The notes below the pieces were generated by a model. That model ran no database searches and was not told the DNA's origin. It was given only the letters and a program-made list of their open reading frames with translations. From Lunularia cruciata (Eukaryota; Streptophyta; Marchantiopsida; Lunulariales; Lunulariaceae), in contig OX419761.1 of NCBI GenBank assembly GCA_948567375.1, forward strand, positions 44,704,501 through 44,768,500: a stretch of DNA of 64,000 nt. Reading direction: 5' to 3'. Shown piece after piece: positions 54,764 through 64,000 of the stretch; within the stretch, counting starts at the first letter, position 1, and every line of letters begins with the position of its first letter. Made by a program: the position numbers and the translations under genes.

Positions 54764-55397
54764 AGGGCAAAACACCAAAATAGATTTGAAAACCTTAGAA
54801 CCAATAGCTAGACATATGATTTGAAGGTGAGAATTTGGTTAGTAACATCTGGAAGGATGTAACACAAGATGGAATGAATAGATCAGAAAGAGGGATCACC
54901 AAAAGGGGACTTCTACTAATAGAGTTGGAACCAAAATATGCCTGAAATCTTTGAAGGCAATTTCGGAGGCCTAAATGGATGAATTAGGCCTCAAAAATGT
55001 GATAAACCTCCACTCCAACAAAGAAAATGCTGGCCTTCCCTCCCTCCTGCTTTGTCTTGTCAAGAGCTTTCCAACGGTACCTCACCTACGTGATTTTGAG
55101 ATTCCTACAAGAAGATTCCCTAAAAGATTCCCTCTGGTCAAAGCTTTTTTGACCAACCAGATAGGACCAGGACCAACATGTCACCCATCCAAGTAAGTAA
55201 TCCAAGGGTGGAGCTTGTTGACATGTCACCTATCTATGTAACTAATCTTTTGGTGGAGCTTCAGTGGAGGAGATCCGCTTTACCTATATAATAAAGAGAA
55301 GGTGCTCCTTTGGGGCATCGGAGTTTGAGTGTGAAAGTGTGTGTTTCTCATGGTGTGTTTCTCTTCAGGTCTCCTATCCTTGAAGTATTACAGGTTG

Positions 55398-58290
55398 GAG
55401 TGGGAGATGAATGTAATGCCTTTGAAGATGGTTCAGGGAATAATGAAATTAAAGCATCCAAGTGCTTAAAGAGGATTCTACTATGTCTACTTTGTCATAA
55501 GGAATTCCTCTTAGTGTTCCTAACACCCAAGGGTAGGAGTATTTTCCAAGGTATGAGGAAAGAGTTGGTAAATCTAGACTACATATCACCATTACATGTT
55601 TCAAAAATACATATGAATATTCCATTGGTGAGTGTTTTATTTATAGGTGTTCCATCATGCAAGAATGCAAATTGTATTCCTTTGTATAGGAGAGGCACAA
55701 GACAGCAAATGAAATACTATCCCAGGATACTGAAGAAGCCAAAATAGAGATAGACAAGATGCAAGAAGGAAGAGTAGAGGAATAGATACAAGAAGGCAAG
55801 AGCAACTTAAAGATAAAGAAGAGGAGAATCTTTGGGGCAAATTCAAAGATGAAACCAACTATTGTAGTCTTTTTGTAGGACTTAGTGAATTATAGTAAAT
55901 GGAAAAGTGAGACAGTAGAAGCCCAAGAAAAATGAAAAATGTCCAAAATAGAGGCTCAAAAGATTGCAAAGATGGAGAAGCATAGATATCTTGTTGAGGT
56001 AGAGCAGATTCAAGTAGAGGCTAAGCATATATTGAGATCCAAAAATATAGGAGTAAAGGAGAGAAACTTTGTATTAGGGAGAGAAATGCAAAATTCAATA
56101 CTTTTACCCCATGACTCTTGAACTAGCAAAGATAGCAAAAATCTTGAGGAAATTCAGAGCATCATTACTACACTCTTTGATATAGATTAAGAACACCATT
56201 CTTCTTATAGTAGCTAAGGTTTCTATGAAGTACATCCAAAGTTTCCTACACTTGATTGTACTGGATATGAGAACGGTAGTGATGATATGGTATCTAACTT
56301 TTGTTATACAATTTGGAGCAAATGGCTTCTTTTGCACATCAAGAGGAACTTTTTTTGCAATTGAGATCCAATTAGTGTTGACTTATGTGATTAAAGAAGC
56401 TCATTATTCACTCAAGTACAAGAACTAGAATGAAAATGGGAATTTCATCTCTCATATCTTGTAGAATTTGAATAAATATGAGAGTAAGTTCATGCATATT
56501 GTGCAAGAAGCACAAGTAGCTCACATTACAACTTGCAAAAAACCTGGAGACCTACCCTGCCATGATTCATATTTTTACAATTTAAAAAGTTATGTGTGGT
56601 ATGCATGGTATCCAAAGGCTTGGTAGTATATGAGGGTTGCATGGTATGTGCACTGAGTGATATGCATGGCTGCATTAAGCTTATCTTTTTGGATTTGTTA
56701 TATTCTTCTCTAAAAATTCTCTGAACTCAACTTATTTTCTGAACACTCCACTTGTGTTTAATGTCTTTCTTCTACTTCTTATAATGGTCCACTTATTTTC
56801 CAAACCTTCCACTTGTGATTAATCTTGCATTGATGTCTCAAATATACCTCCTCTCTTAAAAGAGCCATGCTTGGACAAGTGAGTGTTGTTTAGTTCTTAT
56901 TTATTTCATTTAGTGAAGATTTTAGTGTCATACTACTATATGAGGTTATATGCTTGAGGCAGAAATTTCTAAGAAATAATATTGGGTAGTAGAGGTAGAA
57001 CCTTGAAATTAATTTTTCAGGGACATGAACATCAATATACAATATACACTACAAAACATCAATGTGCAATATACACTACAAAATATCACTGTCTAAAAAT
57101 GTATATGTATGCATGTATGTATATAAACTATACATGTGCATAAAAAAATAGAATTGATGTGATGATACAAAAGAGGTGTGAAAAATTATGAAGTATGATG
57201 TGAAAGCCATTCTAATGCATCCTCAAGGTGTCTATACAAGCAATGGTGGAAAACTAGAGGACTATATGTCCATCTCCATGCCCTCTCCTGGGGATGGATA
57301 AGAGGATCCTTATTGCATAGTGCTAAGCTGTCATATGAGTCAACACTATAATAACTAAGCCTACTTGATGTCCACTCCTCATCCAAAAAGGTAATGGTTG
57401 GACATGAGTCTACTTGAAATCTATCCAGAGAAGGCACTCAGAGGTCTCATAAGGAAGTCTTTGATAGTATAGATGTATGAAGAAAGAGAAAAAAAATGGA
57501 GGATGTATAGCACCATGTGGATAGTTCCTACAATATAGAAATGTCACACTATCTACTATCAATATATCTCTAATAGACACAATGAAGTAAATGTGCTATA
57601 AAGTCTAACCATGAAATCTATATACTTGTTAACAATCCTATCAATCTCACCAAAGCATCCCGTGAGGTGTGCCATTGTGTATACTTTCTCCAATAAAAAA
57701 CCAAATCCTACATGGACCTAAGTAGCTGCTCTACCTCCCTCTTTGCTCCACTTGTCTATATGATAACCTAAAAGTGAGTCACACAATAATCCACAAACTC
57801 TCTAACCTGGGGTTAGAGTATATATTAAAAAGTACTACACACTCTATAATAATACCACCCACACCCCTAGAATACATCAACACTACTCCAATAAAAGCAT
57901 GAGTCTAGTCTACCTACATCAACTTGAAAAATAATGTCTTAAACTATAATCTTCCTCTTGGCATCTCCTCCATAAATGATATGAAGGATGAATTCTCTAG
58001 ATAAACTAAACTTCTTTCTCAAATCACTAAGCCTAGACACCTTATCCCTCAAACTCATCCTCCTCTCTTGAAGCCACCTAAACTCCTCAATCTTTCTTCT
58101 AAAATGAAGTGGGATGGAGAGATCATCTGAAACTTGGTGTCTCCCTTGAATGATATTCATCTCACAAATTTGCTCATAGTTCTCCTTCCTAGGCAATCAA
58201 ATTAAAGTCAAGATAGTTTGAGTCATCTCTAAATGGGTCTCTCAAACTCCCATGTGTCTTGTAGGAGTAGTCATGGCTTAAGTAGGAGTG
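55398..58290. other. Unassigned AT-rich stretch
   Basis: The left part has a plus-strand frame up to 55747 (KRILLCLLCHKEFLLVFL, PLYRRGTRQQMKYYPR) that starts inside the solo LTR, so its start is not real. Further short frames follow (55939-56121, 56225-56428). Around 57040-57130 lies TGTATATGTATGCATG-type simple sequence and a short duplicated ATATACACTACAAAA. Minus-strand frames of 83 and 85 codons (57186-57437, 57939-58196) have no recognisable domain. I can assign none of this. Confidence 0.4.
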
Positions 58291-61200
58291 TGTGGTACAT
58301 TTTCTGGTTTTTTAGTTTTTATGCAGTTTTGAAGAAGAAGTGTATAGATGAAGTCATATTGAACCCAAACGGCATTGGAATGCAAAGAAGGATGACTTTG
58401 GGGTGAAACCCAAAGAAACATGCCTCTAAGTCCAAAACAAAGTACTCAGGTCAAAATTGGCCGAGAAAGACCCAATGTAAGGGGACTGTGTCTCAAGTTG
58501 ATCAACCCGATGCAAAGATGGCATAATAAGTTCTCTTTGTAAGGGCAAATCAAGAAAGTATAGGCAAAGAAATGGCAGACAAGGCGTAAACCACTAAACT
58601 TATATAATGCCAAGAGGAACTCATGCAAAAAGGGTGTTGTTCAATGACAAACAACGGAGGAATGGCTGATCAACAAGGAACTATAAAATTGGGACTTTGT
58701 CAAGGAGATTGTGAAATGTCCTGCAAGTATCTTATGCCACTGAGTAGTCAACCCAAAGGAGTGCCTGTAAAGAAGCCGGTTGAGTGTTTGATTTTTAGCA
58801 AGGCTGAAGGAGTGAGGATTTTGAGACCAGGGGACGGTAGAATCATTTTTCAATTACCACACACTAGAGATCACACAATGCCAAAGAAGGGTGAGAAGAA
58901 GACTCCGTTGTTTGTAGTAAGAAATCTTGTGATTCAAAGATTAGATATGATAGTTTTTATCATATCTAATCAAATTGAAATCTTGAGTAGACTTTGGATC
59001 ACTTTTCTTGCATGGAATTGGAATTTGAGCTTTTTAGGGTTCATGGCTAAAGTAGCCTTGAGTGATTGTGAGGAGGGACTTGAGGGTGAAGGAAAGAGAG
59101 GAAATCCTGCTCAATGGACAAAGATGGATTGGAGATTAGTGTTGAGGAGAGAGGCCGGTGAGGAAACTAGGGCTACATTTCTTGGAAAAGGAGAGTTTGC
59201 GGAGGAGACAGATGAGATCAAAAATTCCTTTACATTGCCATGCACAAAGAATAGATATAAGGTGGATACCTATCAAGAACCAGTCAGGCAAAGCATTGTT
59301 GGGGCAATGATTGCAGTTTTCAAGCCCAATCACACAACTTATATGATGAAGCATTAGGCGGTCTTCTTCCACCAGATATTTGCAGGTGTGCCAGTAAATT
59401 GGGCAAAGTGTTATCAAGAAAGAACACTACAAATAATGTGGTTTCAAAGAAAGCAAGATGTGCCTCACTATTTGGTGCCATTTGCTGCCCATTTCTACTT
59501 TGGGTTGAACTTGATGAAGGAGTCTGAGTGAAGAAAGATGGTGTCGTATTTCCATCCCAACTTACAAAAGACTGCAAAAGGCAAGGAACAATAATATATT
59601 TGACAGATCCAAAGTAGTGATGAGCACTATGTGTGCATAGGGCAATATCTACAAGTAGCAAAAGCCATTCCAAAGACAAGGGAGCAAAGTCATCTGGAGG
59701 AGAGTTTGTCACCAATCAAGCCAAAGAAGGTGCAAAAAGTAAATCTGAGGCAAGAAGTTGTAGTGCTTGATGAGTCATTGGGAGCAAAAGAGTTGGAAGG
59801 TGAAGCCGAGTACAAGGAAGACAAATCAGAAGAAGAAGAAGAACCAAAGTTAATGTTGCAAAGTGAAGATTCAAGTAGTGGAAGCAAAGGTGAGATAGAA
59901 GTTCAGCAACAAGGTGGAGACAATGCTGAGAAAGAAGAACAAGAGTTCTATCTAGCTGAAATAGAAGAAACTCTAGAGGTTGAGCCAATGGCGGAAGTTC
60001 AGCAGAGCAGAAGAAGGGGAAGAAGTGTTGCTACTGTGATAGCAGAAGTAAGTAATGTGAGTTTGGTAGAAGAAGAAGGGGATAGTTTAGATGAAGAAGG
60101 TCTAAGAGTTAGAAGATTACAACTTTGGAGTAAAGCTCTAGTAGAAGTAGGTAGAAGCAAAGTGCCGAAGCAAGTTGAGAAATACAGAGTCTTGGATGGA
60201 GTAGAGTACTTGTCATGGGTGGTTTGTCCTTTTCTTTTATAGTTACAATAGAAGCAAGATAAATTGAAGCAAGATCATTCAAGAGTGAAGGACAAATTGG
60301 CAGTAGTACAATATATGAGTGATGAAAATTTGGAGTTGAAAAGGAAGTTGAGTTGAGGTGATTGTGAGTTAGTTGAGCTTCATCATGATGTAGAGATAAG
60401 GAGAAAGGAGATTGAGAGTCTAACAAAGGACTTTGTGAAGAGAGGCAAAGCCATGGCAAAGCAAGAAGTAGATCAAAAGGAGCAGTTAGTGAAGTCTGAA
60501 GCTTTACGGGCAGAAGTGCACAATACACATGTAGAAGTGATATATTTGAAGGCAATGGCTGCTGTTATGGGTCAAGAGTTGGAAAGTTTGAAGGCCAATG
60601 CAGCAAAGAAAGATTGCGCTTGGCAACAAGAGTTGGCCACATGTGATAGAGAAGAAGAATGGTTGCAAGGGTTGGTCAGAGGAATGGAAGAACAGCTTAG
60701 GCAGAGTGTGAAGGATAAAGAAGCACTAAAGGCCGAGTTGGAAGATGAGATGAAGATGTATTGTGAAGAATTGTTAGCAAAAAGAGAGAGCTATAGATGC
60801 CAAGACAAGATGCAAGCAAAGATGTTGCTATAAGAATGAAAGTAATGTTAGGGACGATGTCTGAAGTCCAATTGGAGGAAGCAAGATTGCACAAATTGAA
60901 GTTGTTAGTGTAGGAAACAAGGAGGAAGAAGGCAAGGGACATTGAATTGAACCAGTTGTTGATTTGCTTAAGAGATCAAGTAGATAGGAACATATTAGAA
61001 GTAGAAGACAATGTGTGTCTTAGATTGGACTTAGTACATTCAGAATTGGAGAGACTTAGTAGATCCATGAGGTTAGAAACAAAGTCCAAGGTGGCAGAAG
61101 TAGGAGTGCAATTGTCTTTGGATTTGAAACTTGACACTTTAGAGAAGAGTGGGCCGGGAGAAAACAAGTTAAGTTACTCACTTGTGCAATTGTACTTTGT

Positions 61201-62103
61201 AGTGAAGAGGTAGTAAGAATAGCAAAAGACGTAGTAGAATTAGATAGACCCAAAGTAAATGAGATGAAAGGGTTTTTCTTGGGTCTAGAAGCCAAAGTAG
61301 AGATAGACATCAGATCGGATAAGGACAATTTTGAGATAGGAAGAGGTAGATATGAAGAGGTGCATTGTCATTTTGGATCTGTAGGTTGGTAAAGTTGTTG
61401 GGAAACAGTTAAGGTAGTTAGATAACTATCAAGAGCTTCTTCTATTTAAAGGAGGCATTCACAATATGTTGTTTTTCAGTGCTCATAATTCTGAGAATAA
61501 ATAAAGCAAAGTATTGTGAAGTAGTGCTTGTTGCTTGAGCTTAATTTCAAGTATCAACTCTGTGGGTGTGTTTGTGAGTGTTGGAAGAATTTTGAAGTGC
61601 AAGTCAATGTGTTTGTTGGAGGTTGGATTCCACAACCTTGATCTTCATTCTATGTGTTGTGAAGTGCAATTGGAACAATGCCTTGATAGATCTAAGAGGA
61701 ATTGTAGTGTTAGTAGTATTTTGCATTTGTGAGTGTAGTGTTGAGTTGATGTGAAACAATTTTTATCAAGGAAGTTGTGCCTTTAGTGGAGGGGTGGAAC
61801 AAAATTATGAAACAATGTCATTTTGTAGTGACATGCCATTTTGAGAGAGATTGAATCATCACAATCAAGATTGTTTGGAAAGATTTGTGATTATGAGTGA
61901 CAAATTGTTGTGGCAAGGCTACAAGTTAATGCTTGTTACTTTCTTCTGGGTGTAGTTGCTACCTAAGAGATTAAAGATGCAACTAAGAAGAACTAAGATT
62001 GTTACTGTTTGCTTTGTATTTGACCAATTCTGAATTGTATCTTTGGGGGAACAAACTTTACTTGCTTGATTACCACAAAAGTAATATTATCTGGGTTGTC
62101 ACA
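58291..62103 (+). repeat. LLTR long terminal repeat, 3.8 kb, most complete copy
   Basis: The unit begins TGTGGTACAT and ends GGGTTGTCACA. Both ends match the solo LTR at 9169-11061, where a 5-bp target duplication proves they are true element ends. A tRNA-Asp-like primer site follows at 62111, so this is a 5' LTR. A TATTTAAA box is at 61442-61449 and AATAAATAAAG near 61497. Most of the LTR is occupied by a decayed sense ORF (58623-61213). Confidence 0.85.
58623..61213 (+). pseudogene. Long ORF encoded inside the LLTR LTR
   Basis: From 58623 to 60833 one frame runs about 737 codons with few stops (59355, 59529, 59592, 59598, 60240, 60354 regions), mostly TAG or TGA. N-terminal domain: VECLIFSKAEGVRIL, GNPAQWTKMDWRLVLRREAGEE, CTKNRYKVDTYQEPVRQSI. 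Middle: VPHYLVPFAAHFYFGLNLMKESE, YFHPNL. Then an acidic Glu/Ser-rich stretch (59800-60000) and long coiled coils (60435-60833). In a shifted frame 60947-61213 comes LEVEDNVCLRLDLVHSELERL and LDTLEKSGPG. The same protein is found broken in copy A, 9169-11061, 33665-36661 and 63584-64000. I do not recognise a family. Confidence 0.65.
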
Positions 62104-62110
62104 TGATTTT

Positions 62111-62128
62111 TTGCACCATTGTTGGGGA
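62111..62128 (+). other. Primer-binding site of the LLTR element (tRNA-Asp-like)
   Basis: TTGCACCATTGTTGGGGA aligns with TGGCGCCGTTGCCGGGGA at 13 of 18 positions; four of five differences are transitions. It lies seven bases after the LTR end. It shows that the LLTR unit is a genuine LTR of a Ty3/gypsy-type element. Confidence 0.65.
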
Positions 62129-62263
62129 TACAAATCTCAGAAGTGGAAGAATACAAAGCCTAATTCAAAACTGGGCGTCAAACCAACATGAATGTCTGCA
62201 TTGAGTGAACAACGAGAAGAGAGAGCTCAAAGAAAAACTTTGTAATGTGAAGAAGAAGAACAC

Positions 62264-63320
62264 TTGAAGGGCCATATTAATTTAGACAAGGCCAAAAGAG
62301 ATGCATTTGATTTACAACTCCTTCACAAAGTTCAAGAATCCCTACAAGAGCTCAAACAAAAGAAACGTGAAGTTGGGTGGCATGGCTACTTTGCATCTCC
62401 CAATTCCAAGAAGAAGAAAGACTCTAGCGGGCAAACATATTCTTTACGACCTAGTACACTGACTTCTCCAAAAGCTATCAAGGAAGTCAAGTTTACAAAA
62501 GAATTCATCCGTGAAAAGACAACACAAAGTTTGACGGAAGAAGAGTGTCAACATCTTCTAAGCACAATTCCTTGATTGGCTCAGAGGAATGTTGAAGAAC
62601 ACTCTAAGGGTGTTGAAACTCTTTCTTCTACTCAAGTTGAAGTCAACACAATTAGAGAAGAAGTAACTATCAAAGAAGACCCCACGTTGAACCTGACCAA
62701 TTGGAACCCTTGGGTTGTCAACATTGCTTCAATACCTGCCAATTCTTTAGGTCCATCAAGTTCAATTGTACCTCAACAGACTCCATAGAGCCAAATAATG
62801 ACCTTGTCACCTATCATCCAACACGCCTATCAGAAGTACAAGGGGATAGAACAAGACAAAGATCAAATGAATTCATCAAAGAATTTGAAGTCATCTCCTT
62901 TGCCAACAAGGAGCATGACTCTACAGATTGCCTGTGTATTTTTCCAAGTCTGCTCCGCAAGAAAGCTTGGAGGTGGTACACACATGTAGCCTTGAAGGCG
63001 TTTGTGCCAGCAGACTGGGCAGATTTGAGAACAACTTTCTGGAACAATTATGGGAAGTTGACTATGATACGAGTATCTTTGCGGCACTTTATGATTTGGA
63101 CCAAGGAGAAGAAGAAGAGGCAGTATACCAAACTCAAGAAGTACAACCTCAAGCAAGCATGTCATACTAAGGTCCATGGTATAGGCTGAGGGACTATAAC
63201 AATAATGCTCCTCCCTAAAGACCACGGATGGGCAACCAAAATTGACCTCAAAATGTTGCACCTAGAGCATGTTATAATTGTGGCTCGATGGGACATTGGT
63301 CTCCAAACTATATGTAGCCA
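62264..63320 (+). pseudogene. Gag of the LLTR element
   Basis: The first frame (62264-62575) begins near MKGHINLDKAKRDAFDL and is basic and helical. After stops, 62701-63189 gives the gag core: RSNEFIKEFEVISFANKEHDSTDCLCIFPSLLRKKAWRWYTHVAL, AFVPADWADLRTTFWNNYG. A knuckle is readable at about 63266-63312: CYNCGSMGHWSPNY, where the last Cys has become Tyr. Several frame changes exist. The element is cut at 63583 by an inverted LLTR LTR, so pol is not in the window. Confidence 0.7.
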
Positions 63321-63583
63321 AGATGAAAAATTAAGTATGTTCTCTTATGTGGGAATAGTAAGGGATCGGGTCATACGGGCAACCAATGCCCTCATCTGCC
63401 CAACCCAAATCTGCCTGTGAAATATGTACAGACCCCAACTGAGCATGCTATGCTCCAAGCGAAAGGGGATACAACAATAAATTCTATAACACTTGAGGAA
63501 GAGAGACCTCAAGAAAGGAGTCCGGCTTTTGAAGGTGAATGGCCAGACCTTGGAATTTTGAAGGTTGAGACACACCCAAGTAA

Positions 63584-64000
63584 TATGACAACCCAACAAA
63601 TATCACTTTTGCAGTAATCCGGTAAATAAAGTTCATTCCCATAGAGATACAATTCAATCCCAAGTCAAATTGGGCTGCAAACGGCACAATGTAGTATGGA
63701 GGTGACTTATCCACAAATTCCAGACCATTTGCCTTGTGCACTAATGAGATCACTTTGCCCAATTAATGGGTTCCCTTGCAAACATCTTCTAGAAAAACAC
63801 CGCTTGATGTTTCATCATATAAGTGGTTTGCTCCGGCTTAAAGATGGCCATCATTGCTCCTATGATGCCTCTCCTCACAAGGTCCTTATAACTCTCAACC
63901 TTATACCCATTCTTCATTCATTTTAAAGAAAATACATCTCATACTTCCTGGGTTTCTTCAGCTACCTCTCCTCTCCCCAAGAATGTGGCTCCTTGCTCAA
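63584..64000 (-). mobile_element. LLTR long terminal repeat, minus strand, running off the window
   Basis: The left end TATGACAACCC matches the LLTR end (TGTGACAACC) with one change. After about 90 bases it jumps to the middle of the LTR ORF, read on the minus strand: TFLGRGEVAEETQEV, NGYKVESYKDLVRRGIIGAMMAIFKPEQTTYMMKHQAVFF and PINWAK. A large internal part is therefore deleted. Confidence 0.75.

Larger units (their letters stand above)
44699..55392 (+). mobile_element. Family-B solo LTR, split by MT2
   Basis: The left piece 44699-44829 starts TGTAATACC and the right piece 54768-55392 ends GTATTACA; together they form one B-type LTR. It is flanked by GGTTG on both sides (44694-44698 and 55393-55397), so it is a solo LTR left by LTR-LTR recombination. 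MT2 is inserted in its first tandem unit, after AATAGGG. Confidence 0.92.

Noticed and set aside
55310-55747. A 145-codon host gene
   Set aside because: The apparent start lies inside the family-B solo LTR and no known domain is visible; the stretch beyond 55398 is reported only as unassigned.
57939-58196. An 85-codon minus-strand gene
   Set aside because: No recognisable domain, no paired copy in the window and no gene context; frames of this size are common by chance here.
59690-59988. Minus-strand frames opposite the LLTR ORF
   Set aside because: They are Leu/Ser-rich antisense shadows of the acidic, Glu-rich sense frame.

Overview
The window is repeat-dense nuclear DNA of a large-genome eukaryote, most likely a land plant. 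Evidence: Ty3/gypsy elements primed by initiator-Met-like and Asp-like tRNAs, a chromodomain gypsy lineage, Ty1/copia remnants, deep nesting, and nonsense mutations in CpG and CHG contexts. I cannot name the species. I find no intact host gene, rRNA, CRISPR or bacterial feature; almost everything is LTR retrotransposon in different states of decay.

Layout. A copia fragment on the minus strand (1-783) carries a long LTR of a family I call LLTR (784-944, resuming 25013-~26933). That is split by gypsy element A (945-25012). A is split in its reverse transcriptase by chromovirus B1 (5662-21835, TSD AATTG). B1 is split twice: by an LLTR solo LTR (9169-11061, TSD CCAAT) and by MT1 (13164-20826, TSD AGGC). 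At ~26935-31917 lies a decayed minus-strand gypsy element D, then a copia remnant near 32.7 kb, then LLTR pieces on the minus strand (33665-36727 and 43967-44105) split by chromovirus B2 (36728-43966, TSD GTTTC). A B-family solo LTR (44699-55392, TSD GGTTG) carries MT2 (44830-54763, TSD AGGG). After an unassigned stretch (55398-58290) comes an LLTR element with a 3.8-kb LTR (58291-62103), its primer-binding site and gag, cut at 63584 by an inverted LLTR that runs off the window.

The most interesting content is the MT family (MT1, MT2). It is a Ty3/gypsy element whose polyprotein order is gag (two CCHC knuckles), protease, a cytosine-C5 DNA methyltransferase, reverse transcriptase, RNase H, integrase and a C-terminal PHD finger. 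The methyltransferase has motifs I, IV (PCQ), VI (ENV), VIII, IX and X in canonical, non-permuted order and looks DNMT3-like; it is not the permuted plant DRM arrangement. A DNA-methylation writer and a likely histone-tail reader thus sit in one mobile element. MT2 keeps every domain but has frameshifts and stops. MT1 lacks the RT/RNase H block and MTase motifs IX-X through a 2158-bp deletion, yet keeps one reading frame broken only by stop codons, ten of the eleven being C-to-T changes relative to MT2.

Both MT copies share an odd end structure. The 5' end holds only the R-U5-like segment (L), and the 3' end reads U3-like segment (X), GC, L, then X again. The X/L joint is the palindrome TGACAGCTGTCA. 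This order is that of a two-LTR circle opened inside one LTR, and it is bounded by 4-bp target duplications in both copies.
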